A DNA stretch of 64,000 nt from contig CP136891.1 in the NCBI GenBank assembly GCA_034359265.1, positions 39,920,001 to 39,984,000 of the forward strand, given 5' to 3'. Positions 11,421 through 22,559 of this stretch are shown here, piece after piece; positions within the stretch are counted from its first letter, which is position 1, and each line of letters starts with the position of its first letter. The notes beneath the pieces are model-generated. The model made no database searches. It had not been told where the DNA came from and saw only the letters and a list, made by a program, of their open reading frames with translations. The stretch is from Canna indica. Taxonomy: Eukaryota > Streptophyta > Magnoliopsida > Zingiberales > Cannaceae. A program made the translations under genes and the position numbers.

Positions 11421-13064
11421 TGTTGTGTGATATTATTTCCTCCAAAGAATGATCACATGTGCAAGTGCACGCAGTCAATATGTAGTTATGGAGGAGTCCA
11501 AGTGTCGATCCCACAGGGAATTGAGGATATCCACGTTCCACCCTAAGGAAGTCTACTAACTACTACTCTTAACTTGCAAACTATATTTAGAGAGTTTATT
11601 ATGATGTTGGTAAAAGAAAAAGAAAATGTCATAATTAAATATAACTGCAGAAAATAAAACTACTCGTTTGGATTGAAGGGGGGCTCTAATTGGATGGACT
11701 TAGGGATTGCAATTTCACTTGACCTAACCTTGATGAAGTTGGCTTCTCCTTCAGCAGTGACTAATGGTTGAGTTATTAACTTAAGGTGTTAAATTACTTT
11801 AAAACATTTTCCAATGTCAGTAAAGCCTATCTTTTTTAGCCTAAACATCATATTCCTATATATTTATAACTCAAGGAGATGCATGAAGATATACCTTAAT
11901 TATGACTGCCAAGAGGTTAAGCTATATTCCTATGCATTAACCTAAATTACTTGAGCAAAGATTTTAGGGCAGCAAGTAAACTTGGCTCTAGCATGTATGT
12001 CTAATTTGATTTTCCTTTTCCAAGTTCAATCAAACCACAAACAAATTAGATAATGATCAAGTATCAAATTGAATAATGCTCAATCATGCTAGAAACAAAT
12101 CATAACATCAATAAATAGTAAAGAGAAACAACACACCAAGTTTTGGTTCAAGATCCAACACAATCCCTAAGAAATATGTTTAGCTCATGTTAGGAATTGA
12201 ATAACAGCATATAAATCTAGCAAATACATCCATAGGACAGAAAGGAGGAAGTAAAAATAAGTCCAGAAACACAAACTAAATCAGCCTCTTCATGGATTTG
12301 CAACCAAAATTCGCAGGTTAGCAAAGAAATTTCAACCTTGTGCTCCTCTTCAATTCCAACATCTATAGAAGATTGGAAGATGGCCTTGGTCGCCCAGATT
12401 TGGCTTCAAGTCAAGGTTGAAGCAGGTCTCTCTTATCTCCTCAAGTTGCAGCCACCAATTCTCAATCTTCTTCTTCCCCAAAATTGCAGCACCTCCTCAA
12501 AAAATGGGATGAAAAAAAACTCTCTTGCATTTGTGCGACTGCTCTCTATGTTGCTGCCCACTATTGGATCCTAATCATTCTGAGTTCACTTATCATTAAA
12601 TGGATCCAACCTCCATCAACCCGTTAACATATTGGATCTATATTGGATCTTCACAATGCTGCTCACTTGAAATAAGTGGATCCACTCATTCAATTGCTGG
12701 ACCAAAACTTGGGCTGCAATTTCGAAACCTTTAACTCACGATTTAGCTCAAGTGATAAACATAAAAGTTTTAGCCCTTTTTCTTAGCTTTCCAACGCATC
12801 AAACATCATGCAAATCTAACTTTTGTAGACATAGTTATGCTCATTTCAAGATAGAGTACTTTGGCTGGCAGAAAAAAAACCAGCAAACGAGATTTATTTT
12901 CCATAAATATGCCATAAACCCTGTTTTCACATAGAATTAACCACATGAGCAATATAATCACTAAAAACATACTTCTTAAATTAAAACATGCCTAAAATTA
13001 CTTTAAAACAAGTAGAATAGTGATTAATGAACTAGCTAACTAACTCTATTTCAAGTGGTTATCA
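11421..13064 (-). repeat. Athila-like 5' LTR
   Basis: Minus strand begins TGATAACCACTTGAAATAG at 13064 and ends ACACAACA at 11421, directly before the primer-binding site, giving an LTR of about 1.64 kb. There is no second copy in the window, so the boundaries are inferred from the TG/CA ends, the primer site and the change from LINE-coding sequence at 13065. The small open frames inside have no family features. Confidence 0.6.
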
Positions 13065-13819
13065 ATTGTCATGGATGCTTTTGTTTTTTACAAAAGCATA
13101 GCTCATGAGTAATCAGATGGGGTTGGCAAAGTTTAAGTCAATTAGTCAAAATATTTGAAAGAATTCTATACGAAAGTTTACACAAAGCGATAGGCCTATA
13201 ATCTTTAACTATTTTAAGATTTTGTCATTTAGGAATGAAGGTTAAGATTGTTTGGTTCTAGTAACTAGGGAAAGAACTAGAGGAATTGAAAAGATTCCTA
13301 CGATGACAAAAATCATTAAAAATAGTACTCCAATAGTAATTATAAAATTCTATAATGAAGCAATTATACCTAGGACTTTTGCCATTACCAAGGGATCTAA
13401 TGGTATCCCAACGGATCTCATGACTAGAGAAATAGATAATAAGAGTATTAGCTAAGTCAGAATTTGAGGACTAAAGTTGAGAATAATATTTAACAAATTC
13501 TTGAAGAATAATTTTATCATGGATTCATACTGATCATTGAAAATGATAGAAATAAAATTTATTCTTCTACGCGTAACAATGTGATGGTAATAGGTAGTGT
13601 TATGGTCACTATCTTTAATCCATTGGATTTTAGATTGAGCCCATAATTTAACAAAAATTTGTTTTTGAAGAACAATGCTTTTATTATAAAGGCATCTAAG
13701 TTTAATATCTAAATCAATAGGAGCATTTCGATGGCCATCTAAGGTTTCAAGAGTGGAGATTTCATTGTAAGTAGATTCTAAGTTGTTTTCAAGGTTTCTT
13801 AATGAACATTTGTTCCAAT
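13065..13819 (-). pseudogene. L1-type LINE, linker and start of reverse transcriptase
   Basis: Minus-strand translation across frames shows the plant L1 signature between endonuclease and reverse transcriptase, WAQSKIQWIKDSDHNTTYYH, and then the start of the reverse transcriptase, with VKDYRPIALCKLSYRILSN and, near 13070, SXAFVK-like residues. The rest of the reverse transcriptase, including its catalytic YADD region, is missing because the Athila LTR begins at 13065. Several stops and frameshifts are present. It continues the coding sequence of 20551-21130 once the Copia insertion is removed. Confidence 0.8.
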
Positions 13820-13985
13820 TGTTAGATTAATTTTTAATAATATGATATGGACCAACGCATATCAATAGGTGTGCATCCATCACTATAAAATTAATGGTCC
13901 AGATCTTAAATGATCTAATTATATTTATTTATGGGTCCACGACATTTCAGTATTATATGAGATTTAATTGTACAAATACCATTTC
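13820..13985 (+). repeat. Partial 5' LTR of the Copia element
   Basis: The first 166 bp match the 3' LTR at 20099-20264 with about a dozen differences. Similarity stops within ACCATTT at about 13985, leaving about 280 bp of the LTR unaccounted for. Confidence 0.85.
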
Positions 13986-14376
13986 GGGGCTGGTCGGCGA
14001 CGTCTCGTGTTGCCGATGCATGACAGATCCGACCTCAAGATCTCTACCCTCTTCTCACCGCCTACTTCCGACGCTCGACGAAGGCTGCTCGGCGACAAAG
14101 GGGTTTTGGTCAGAGATGTCGGCGATGGAGGTAGGTGCACACTGTCGACGAAGGAAACGAAGGGGAAGATGGCTGCTGCGTGCGGCGATCGCGGAGGGGA
14201 AGATGGCTTCGGGTGTCTTCCGGCGATCGCCAAGCCTGCCCGAGTCCATCTCTTCTCGTCTTCTCCACCTTTAGGCGGTGGTGGACGGCGGTGTGGGTCA
14301 ACCAGTGGCGCTGTGCTGCAATTGACATGGGAGAGAGGGCGGCGACGGCTGTGTTGTGGGGAGAAGAGTTAGATAG
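13986..14376. other. GC-rich block of unknown origin inside the Copia element
   Basis: About 390 bp far richer in G+C and CpG than either flank, open in several frames on both strands (up to 134 codons), which is expected for such composition. No protein motif is recognised. It ends next to the TTA duplication of the Harbinger-type element. It may be a captured piece of a host gene or a 5' exon. Confidence 0.4.
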
Positions 14377-14379
14377 TTA

Positions 14380-15209
14380 GGGCCTGTTTGGTTAGCGAAA
14401 CCAAGTTTGTTTTCATGGTTTCAGTTTCACTGAAACCAAAACTGCTTACAAAAACGTGTTTGATTTAGTATTTTCGTGAAACTGAATCGAAACCAGAATG
14501 AAAACGAAACCAGTTTTCTTAATAAAAATGAAAACAACAGAATGTTGTTTTCTGTGGTTTCGAGACTGTCGATTTCGTTATCAAAATGCTGTGACAACTT
14601 TATAATTATAAATATTTTTTTATAAAATTAATTAATTTAAAAATAAATCAAACTATATCGAATTTTTAAAAATAAAAATAAAAATCATCATTTTTAACTC
14701 AAACTTTTATCTTAAATTTATTAAATAATTAAACCAATTTATATCTAATTGACTCAAACCCAAATTTTAAATAACTCAATTTTCTTAAAGTTGGTCTATT
14801 TATAATTTAATCAAACCTATTTTTAGATCATTGGACTTGTTTTTTTTTTGAAATTTTATAATAACTATTAATTAATTTTTATATCTAATTGAAAAAAAAA
14901 TCTTAAATTACCAATAACTTAATTAATTAAATCATTTAAATATTTTGTAACCATATTAACAAATATTTAATTTTGTAAACTAACTAAACATTTAATTACT
15001 ACTAAAAATGTTCAAGGAAAATTAATATTATTTTTTATAATCAAATAAATATTTACTGGTTTCAACTAACTAAAACTGATGTTGTTTTTATTAACCAAAC
15101 GCGTTTTCAGAAAACTGAAAACTAGAAACCAAAACCAAGTTTTCGAAACCAAGTTTTCAGTTTCACTGAAACCAAACCAGAAAATAATTTTCGCTAACCA
15201 AACAGCACC
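14380..15209. mobile_element. Non-autonomous PIF/Harbinger-type (Tourist-like) element
   Basis: Terminal inverted repeats read GGGCCTGTTTGGTTAGCGAAA on the left and GGTGCTGTTTGGTTAGCGAAA on the right (complement), flanked by the TTA duplication at 14377-14379 and 15210-15212. Both features are diagnostic of PIF/Harbinger MITEs. Imperfect inverted similarity extends inward over about 100 bp with repeats of the AACCAAGTTTTC and TTTCAGTTTCACTGAAACC type. The 830-bp interior is AT-rich and has no transposase. Confidence 0.85.
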
Positions 15210-15212
15210 TTA

Positions 15213-15900
15213 GGGTTTAATTGGGTATTAGGGTTTATTAAATTAGGGTTTGTAAACGGGTCGGATCCGGGTTTAAATAGTTAAAACCCGATCCATTAAG
15301 TATTAAACTCGATCCACCTACTTAAGCCAAACGGGTCGGATCCGGGTTAAGACAGGGCAAATGCGGATCCATTAAGAATAAAATCTAATCCTTTATTAAA
15401 TTAAAACCCAACCCAATAAAGTTAAAACCCGACCCGTTAACATTTAAACCGGTTTAATTGGATCCGGTTCATCCCAATTTCAGTTTATTTAATTGGACCC
15501 GGTTCAATTTTAAATTCATCTGGTTCACTTGAATTCAAGTTGGTCTGGTCCAATTGAGGTTTGGTTAATCGAGTCTAGGTCTGGTTCACTTAGATTAGAT
15601 CTGGTTCAACACCGATTTAGAATAATTAGGGTCTGGTTCACTTAAATTAGGTCCGGTTCAGTGCAATTAGGTCTGGTTCAACATTGGTTTAGATCAAATT
15701 TCATCGGTTCAGGTCAATTTAGGCCGGTTCAATGCACATTTTTAGCGGTTCAGTAGGTTTCTTGATCGGTTCACTAAAATTAGCATCTTGTTTAGCATAA
15801 TTTCAACTAGTTCAATGCAATTAGCATTAGGTTCAACCTAATTTAGCCTTGGTTCAGCTCAATTAACATTGGTTCAACATAATTTTGACCGCTTTATTGT
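15213..15900. repeat. Degenerate GGTTCA-rich repeat and telomere-like TTAGGGTTT start
   Basis: The segment opens with TTAGGGTTTAATTGGGTATTAGGGTTT and then GGGTCGGATCCGGGT motifs, followed by about 450 bp in which TGGTTCA (also CGGTTCA) recurs every 20-40 bases, often with AATTAGGTC between. No coding signal is seen. Confidence 0.6.
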
Positions 15901-17040
15901 AGTTTAACCAATTTAGCATGAAATAAAATAATAGCCCATCATGTCTAATGTTTTGGAATATGTTGGTTTGAAATAATATCTCGCCAAAGCGAGCTCTCTT
16001 GTGTAGAATTAACATATTTTAGAACATAAAAGATATTAGCATGTTAGAAATTCATGCGAGTAATGATCGGTCCAAATGAAGGTTATTACTTTGTCGAATT
16101 CCTTATGTGTCTACGGTAATAAATATGTGATGATCATAAGGTTTTTCATGTGGACAAGAATCGGTCCAAAGAAATGCTTCTTGTTTGACAGGACTGAATG
16201 TCAATATTTGATTACTGCATTGAGAGTACCGCTTACAAGTTAACATTTTTGTCCAAAGATGAAATATCAATTTTGTGCTTGGTATCTTATAATGAGATAT
16301 GCTAATTATTTATTTAATTATCTCTCTTCTCTCTCCTTCGTTTATTAAATTCATTAAATTTTTCTTACTCTCTTATTCTCTCTCATTCGGTTCTCTCTCC
16401 TGATTATTAAATTTAAATTCATTAACTTTTTTCTTTTTCTTACTCTCTTTTTCTCTCTCATTCGGTTCTCTCTCCTGATTATTAACTTTTTTTTCCAAAA
16501 ATTTAAATCATTTAAACTCACATTCTGTCGGGTAAATTTAAAATATTTAAATTTGTTTTAATTTTTTATGTAACTGTAAATTTCAAAAATTTAAACCTCA
16601 TTTAAACTCACATTCTCCCTCTTGAGTAAATTTAAAATATTTAAATTTTATTTAATTTTTTTGTAACAATAATTTTTTTTATTAATTATTATTTTGGTAA
16701 CTACTCCCTCCCCTCTCTCTTAATAACTACCCACATTTTGGTAACCACTTACTCTCCTCTTTTTTAATAACTACTCATGTCGGCATGTACTATCTCACTT
16801 CACATATTTCCATCTCTTCCTCTCTCTCCCCCGTACGTTCAATCTCATTTTGTACTTTTTTTTTCTTTATCATTTTTATCCCTCCTCTTTCTCTATAGTG
16901 AAATGATATTTTTGCTGCACATCTCTTTTTCTTTTTTCTTAATTAATTTATTGGGTTAAATATATTAATATTTTGTTTTGTTCTCTGTTCAGCTAATATT
17001 TTTGCTTTATCAACTAAACTGTCAAATTAATCTTTATCCC
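15901..17040 (+). other. Untranslated leader-like and AT-rich sequence upstream of Copia gag
   Basis: The first part (15901-16310), with motifs such as ATCGGTCCAAATGAAGG and ATCGGTCCAAAGAAATG, resembles the leader of Tork-like Copia elements. From 16310 to 16700 there are two internal direct repeats: the block around CTCTCATTCGGTTCTCTCTCC (twice or more) and a roughly 110-bp block with CATTTAAACTCACATTCT (16505 and 16605). The remainder is pyrimidine-rich low complexity. No gene is seen. Confidence 0.5.
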
Positions 17041-17760
17041 TGTGCCGATTGACACGAATTTCAAAGTCTGAAAAGAGGACATCATGATAGTTCTCGATTG
17101 AATGGATCTAGACTCAGTATTTAGGATAACTGAGCCAACCATCTAAGTCTTATGATAATGAGACGAATAAATTTCAGACTGTTTTAGGGGCACTATATCT
17201 GAAAAGACTGATGCCAAATTATTCCTAGATGCTCTTAAAATGTTTTGAGAAAAATAAAAGATTGAGACAATCATGATGTTAACAAACTTAGTATCAATAA
17301 GGTATAAAGGCAAAGGAAACATTAGGGAGTACATTATGGAGATGACAAATCTTATCTCTAGATTAAAGGCACTAAAATTAGACCTCCCTGATGATTTATT
17401 GGTGCATTTGGTTCTGATCTCTCTTCCGGCACAGTTCAATCATTTTAAAATCAGTTATAACTGTCAAAATGAGAAGTTGACTCTTAATGAGCTTATCTCT
17501 CATTGTGTGCAAGAGAAAGTAAGACTAAAGCAAGATAAGATTGGAAGTGTTCATTTGACTGTAGCCTCTAAAGATAAGGGCAAGAAAAGACCTAAGATTA
17601 TGATAGCTGCAGATGCTCCACAAAAGAAAAGGAAAAGGAACAGACTAAGGTTTCTACCTATTTCTTCTGCAAGAAAAGTGGGTGTGTAAAGAAAGATTGT
17701 ACCAAGTACCACGCTTAGCGTGTTAAGAAGGGTACATTTCTCGCTTTGGTTTGTTCAATA
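17041..17760 (+). pseudogene. Copia gag (UBN2-type) with CCHC knuckle, frameshifted
   Basis: The open part, 17273-17689 (138 residues), contains YKGKGNIREYIMEMTNLISR, LDLPDDLLVHLVLISLPAQF and LTLNELISHCVQEKVRLKQ, the conserved core of Copia Gag of the UBN2 family, which forms the capsid. A second frame then gives the zinc knuckle, FFCKKSGCVKKDCTKYH, where the usual histidine of CX2CX4HX4C is replaced by cysteine at the position before VKKDC. The N-terminal third lies at 17041-17270 in other frames, with stops. It is non-functional. Confidence 0.8.
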
Positions 17761-19700
17761 GTTAATTTAAAATTATGTACCCATAGACACTTGGTGGATA
17801 GATTCTAGTCCTATTATCCACATAAATATGTATCTGCAGGATTACCTGAGCTGCCAACTGCCGAGTGATACTGAAAGATTCATCCTTGTGGGCGATGACA
17901 AATCAGCTAAAGTTGAAACTATAGACATTAGGCATTTTTAGGTTATTATTAAGGACCAGATCTTATTTGGACTTAAAAGAGACTTTTTGCAGTTCCATCT
18001 TTAGACAGAATTTTATTTCCATTTCTATATTGGACAAATCTGATTATTCTTGTTCATTTGGAAATGGACAATTCAGTTTATCTCTTAATCCAAATATTAT
18101 TGGTACTGGTTCTTTATCCCGCGATGATAACCTTTATATGCTTGATGTAATTGATTCATTTAATAAAACCTTGCATACCAGTTCACATGGTACAAATTAA
18201 ATAAATTAGTTGATAAGAATTCCATCATGATATGACATAAGCACTTAGGTAATATATCCAAGTATATGATACAGAGGTTTGTGTCTAATAGGATTCTAGT
18301 TATCCCTGATGCTATGGACTTTGATGTCTATACTGAATGCAGTAAGGAAAAACAAACAAACAATAGAGTTAAGGTACTAATAAGAGTTCAAATGTCTTAG
18401 AACATAATTATATGGGTGTTTATTGAGTTTTCCCTATGGTTTCTTGGAATGGTCAAATAATATTTTTATGTTCATAGATAATTACTCCATATACAGGTAC
18501 CTATATCTAAATAGTGAGAAGTCTAATTAATTTTAAGACTGTGACTTATATTCTGATAAAAGTTCCATCTAAAGCAGTACATAAAAACCCTTATATATTA
18601 TGGACGGGCAAGAAGCTCATACTAAATATTTGGGGTTGTTCAGTTGAGACTAGACCATATTGGTCAAAGGAAAAATCACTGGACTCTAGAACAGTCCGCT
18701 GCTACTTTATTGGGTACTTTGATAGGTCTATGGGATATTATAGGATATTTTTGATATAGGTAATACCCAGTTTATTGAAGTTATTGAGTTTGAGGGAAGA
18801 TAAGGATATTATTTAGGAATATATCCATGAAGTACAAACTCAATGACCTCTAGAACTGATGCTTCCCGTTAGAGGTATTATAAATTTATCAAGTTATTAT
18901 CTCATTCTGTTTTGAGATTAATATAGTTGATGAATGCATATACCATGAGTTCAGTGGGAGCAAGATTATTATCCTATGTACCCCTATTGCTAAAGGAGGT
19001 AATTTTAGTCTCAAATCGTGCCCTAAGGATAAAATTGAGCAGGAGGAAATATAGAAGATTCCATATGCGTCTACTACAGGAAATCTGATGTATGCTCAAG
19101 AAAGTACGCGTTCGGATATTGCGTACACTAAAGGGAGATTAGGCAGATATCTAAGTAATCCCGGAATGAATCATAAGAAAGCAGCCAAATGGGTTATATG
19201 GTATCTACAGAGAATAAAACATTACATATAGAAAATCAGATCAGTAGGAGATCATTGGATATTCTTGATTCTGATTTTTCTGGATGCCTAAATAGTTGAA
19301 GATCTACTTCTGGTTATGTTTTTCTATTTACCAGCAGAGCTATTTTTTAGAGGAGTGCTAAGCAGACACTCACTGCAGCTTCAGATATGAAAGCAGAATT
19401 CATAACTTGTTTTAAGGTATCTAATTTTGGAATATGATTGCGAAGTTTTATCACTAGGCTGCCTATAGTAATAAAATTGAAAGACCACTAAAGTTATTCT
19501 GTGACAATAAACTGGCAGTGTTATATTCCAATAACAGCTGGAACTCTTCGAAATCTAAGCAAATTGACGTAAAGTTCCTTGCTAAAGAAAGAGTTCAGAG
19601 TGACCATAGAACACATAGGTATAACTTCCACAATGGCGGATCTGCTTACTAAAGTTTTTCCACCCGCGGTCTTTCATGAGCATGTTGCTCATTTGGGTGT
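17761..19700 (+). pseudogene. Copia pol remnant: protease, integrase parts, RNase H
   Basis: Domains can be followed in Copia order across many frames. At 17785-17945 the protease region reads TWWIDS, HINMYLQDYLSCQLPSD and FILVGDD. At 18225-18390 is part of the pre-integrase region (KHLGNISKYMIQRFV). At 18514-18759 an 81-residue frame carries the end of integrase, YILIKVPSKAVHKNPYILW and IWGCSVETRPYW followed by RTVRCYFIGYFDRSMGYY. From 19010 to 19695 RNase H remains are visible (MYAQESTRSDIAY-like, CDNKLAVLYSN-like, HVAHLGV). The reverse transcriptase core is not recognisable between 18760 and 19000, which points to a deletion. Stops occur throughout. Confidence 0.75.
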
Positions 19701-20087
19701 AGCATCATGTATTAATATGATGGTTTAGTAGGAGTTTGTAATATGTTACTGTGCTTTATAAATATTTTTCTGCAGAACAAAGTTTTATATTTTACACTCT
19801 GCATATTTTTGGTTGATCTCAATAAAGTTGGACTAGTTGGAAACAGGTATGTTAGGATCACATTGCATGTAATTTTCATACTGTGCACCCATATATGATC
19901 TATGTCATCGAGAGTATTAACATTGTGATCAATGATGGGTTTAGTCACGATAAATGTGGCAAAAGTCGCTTTGGTTCGTTGTTGGTATGATCGGTGGACC
20001 AGATTGTTGGAGATGATTGATAAAAATAGTGATGATGAGCTCATAAAGTTAGTATGCACAGCTATACGGTGATATATGTGTTGGCCC

Positions 20088-20098
20088 AAGTGGGAGAT
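20088..20098 (+). other. Polypurine tract of the Copia element
   Basis: CAAGTGGGAGA lies directly before the 3' LTR start TGTTAG, as is typical of plant Copia elements. Confidence 0.7.
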
Positions 20099-20545
20099 TG
20101 TTAGATTAATTTTTAATAATCTGATATGGACCAATGCATATCAATAGGCGTGCATCCATCACTATAAAATTAACGGCTCAGATCTTAAGTGATCTAATTA
20201 TATTTATTTATGGGCCCGCGACATCTTAGTATTATATGAGATTTAATTGTACAGATACCATTTGGGATAATTATTGATTTTATGATGGGCAAAATAGTAA
20301 TTACCATTATCTCAAGTTTTATTATAAATAGAAGAGTTATGGTCCCTGGGTCATGCACTTGATTCCAGTTTCTAAAGCCCCATTATTCAGAGTCAACTCG
20401 TGAATGGTGCATAGACTCGGAAAGCCGCCCCCATCTCCTAATCTAAGCAATGGATTCAGGTACGCTCCCGCATCTAATTATTCTTAATGATTTCACATGT
20501 AAGTTCTTGGCTTGTGGTTTAGTTCCTATTTAGAAAAGTCTTTCA
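20099..20545 (+). repeat. 3' LTR of the Copia element
   Basis: 447 bp with TG...CA ends, from TGTTAGATTAATTTTTAAT to GAAAAGTCTTTCA, followed by the duplicated target CCAAT. It matches the partial 5' LTR over its first 166 bp. Confidence 0.85.
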
Positions 20546-20550
20546 CCAAT

Positions 20551-21130
20551 GGCATAAAGCACCTCGAGTGTTAACTAATTTGTAAGAGAAAACAAGTGTA
20601 TTATAAGGAACATCAGTTTGCCAAGCATCACGAACAACATTTTTGGCTTTCAGCATAATCAGTCTAAAAGTTTTGAAATTTAAACAATCTACTCCTAACT
20701 TGTTTCAGGTTTGGAATCTTAATGAGAAGTGGCTTGTGGTCAGAAGTGACACGATTTAAATGATGCACAACAACATGGCCAAAAAAAAAGAATTCAAGCG
20801 GAGTTTGCAAAAACACGATCCAATCTAACAAGAATCTTTGCTAAACTATATCTATTATTTGTCCAAGTGAACTTGTTTCCAGAGAAATTAAGATCATCAA
20901 ATCACAATGATTTACAAAGTCTTTGAAGTCTTGAATGGGTTTAGAAATCTTAAAAGCAACACCACCAAACTATCTAAAGAATTAAGAATGCAATTAAAAT
21001 CTCCCATAATCAACCATGGATAAGAGTTTAATCTAATTTCATAAAAGATTGTCAAAATAAGGATCTGAAGTTTGGATCAGAGCTAGCATAAATAACAGAT
21101 AATAAAAAAGGCTCAAAATAATCAATTTTA
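20551..21130 (-). pseudogene. L1-type LINE, endonuclease central and C-terminal part
   Basis: Minus-strand translation shows the AP-endonuclease catalytic motifs of plant L1 ORF2: WLIMGDFNCILNSLDSL (21015-20965) and NRVTSDHKPLLIKIPNL (20765-20715), with the GDFN and SDH residues that coordinate metal and catalyse target nicking. They are separated by a stretch with stops. On its right it is interrupted by a solo LTR, and on its left by the Copia element; both junctions carry short target duplications, so the LINE is the older sequence. It is inactive. Confidence 0.85.
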
Positions 21131-21474
21131 ATAACTGTTGGCTTAAGGTTTTCAACCTTGGTCTTAATCTCGATTTTGATGATAACAAACATGGAACTAA
21201 TATTTTATTGAGAAATACTTTCAGGTTCCATATCGATTAGTTCTTGATGTCCTCGATCGGAAAATGTTGAGGAAACCTCTTGCACGCGTTCGGGAGGACA
21301 TTGATCGTCGCGTTCGGGTTCGTCGTGGAAATCTCTCAAAGTTCGACGTGTGTACCAAAGACGTCTTGGACGAGTCTAAAGAACACATGGAAAGCTCTCA
21401 AAGTTGACGCATGTTGAAGGCCAGAACCCGGAAATGAAGTTCGCAAGAAGAAGACTGAAAAAAATCAAGTTCAG

Positions 21475-21740
21475 CCTAGGTTCGGTCGACAGAATGTAGT
21501 CGAAAAATGGTAGTAGCCACTTCGGTCGATCGGTCGGTCGATCGAACAATGCCAAAAATTGGCAGTGGCTACTTCGATCGACCGATCGGTCGACCGGACA
21601 ACAGAGGAGCTAAAACGCGATACATTCGGTTGACCCTTCGGTCAACCGAATAGAGCGACAGAAGCACAAAATGCCAGCGGTCGCTGGGCGGTCGATTGGT
21701 CGGTTGATCGACGATCGATCGACAAGCGACCGAACGACAT
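21475..21740. repeat. Array of TCGGTCGACCGA-type palindromes in the solo LTR
   Basis: CpG-rich palindromes built from GGTCGACC, GATCGATC and CGGTCGACCG recur four times at 60-80 bp spacing, upstream of the TATA box at 21788. The corresponding region of the other LTR (58920-59290) has the same design with different individual copies. Confidence 0.8.
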
Positions 21741-21787
21741 CCAACGGGCGAAAAAATGCCCGTTGAGGAGCTGTTCTGTTGAGGGGT

Positions 21788-21795
21788 TATAAATA
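21788..21795 (+). promoter_or_regulatory. TATA box of the SIRE-like solo LTR
   Basis: TATAAATA preceded by GAGGGGT and followed by CCCCTCAC, about 650 bp into the LTR. The same motif occurs on the minus strand in the partner LTR at 58874-58881. Confidence 0.65.
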
Positions 21796-22559
21796 CCCCT
21801 CACCTAACTTCTTTAATCCCTCTCAACAAATGATCTAAGCTTCCATTGAGCCATTCTTGATCATTCTCAATGCATTTCTTGAGTTATCCATTTGATAACC
21901 CTAGTTTCCATAATACATCCTTGATCTTGCCTTCAAGCTTTGAACGATTCATCATTGAGGCATCAAGAGGAACTAGGACTCGTGTTTGGAGCTAAGTATT
22001 TGTTGTATTATTTATTTGCTCCATTATTTGTGTATTTTTGTGATTTATTTCATTGTATTTGAGCTTGTGAAGACCTAGGTTGTTAGGTCTTGAAATTGGG
22101 TGGTAACCTTGGTGTTTAAGGTTTAAATCCACCGGTGTAAATATAGTTTGCTAGGATTAGTTCTTGTTGTCCTTAGGATTGTGGTGGGAGAGTGCTCTCA
22201 GTAGGAAGGTGGAGACTTCCGGGTGTGGAAGTGCCTTTAGTGTGAGAGCGGAGACTCTCCGGTGAAAACGTCCTCGTTGTAAAAGAAATAAGATAATCTA
22301 GTAAATCTAGTTTGGAAATTCTAAGCGGGGTGCTTAGGTAGTGGAGTAGGCATTGGGACCAAACCACTATAAATAATTGTGTTTGCATTGATTCTATTTG
22401 TGTTTATTTCATTATCGTATTTACTTTGCTTCCGCTTGCTACTCAACTTGAAATTTGCCCAAGTAACCAAAGAAATAATTAAAATCGAATTTAGGCAAAA
22501 AGATTAGTAAACACACTATTCACCCTCCCTCTAGTGTGACCATTTCACCCAACAATAAC

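Larger units (their letters stand above)
13820..20545 (+). mobile_element. Decayed Tork-like Ty1/copia element inserted in the LINE
   Basis: The element starts with a partial 5' LTR (TGTTAGATTAATTTTTAAT at 13820) and ends with a complete 3' LTR (20099-20545). The 5-bp target duplication CCAAT is present on both sides (13815-13819 and 20546-20550). In between are decayed gag, protease, integrase and RNase H segments in Copia order. Between 13986 and 17040 foreign material is present, including a Harbinger-type element and GC-rich sequence. All frames are broken, so the copy is dead. The LTR ends and the duplication make the boundaries secure. Confidence 0.85.
21136..22554 (+). mobile_element. 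Solo LTR of a SIRE-like Copia element
   Basis: A 1419-bp sequence beginning TGTTGGCTTAAGGTTTTCAACC and ending TTTCACCCAACA, flanked by the 5-bp duplication ATAAC (21131-21135 and 22555-22559). It aligns over its length with the inverted LTR at 58100-59615. There is no internal region, so it is a solo LTR left by recombination. It interrupts LINE-coding sequence. It carries a TATA box, an array of GGTCGACC-type palindromes and a pyrimidine-rich end. Confidence 0.9.

Noticed and set aside
13964..14380. Six overlapping open frames of up to 134 codons
   Set aside because: Both strands are open in several frames because of GC-rich composition. No start context, motif or conservation supports a gene.
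15213..15260. TTAGGGTTT motifs as interstitial telomere repeats
   Set aside because: Only three irregularly spaced copies; too few and too imperfect for a telomeric tract.
19712..20134. 140-codon minus-strand frame
   Set aside because: Antisense to the end of the Copia internal region and the start of its 3' LTR; no domain.
21136..22554. A complete SIRE-like element rather than a solo LTR
   Set aside because: Target duplication ATAAC sits directly at both ends of a single LTR; no primer site, coding region or second LTR is present.
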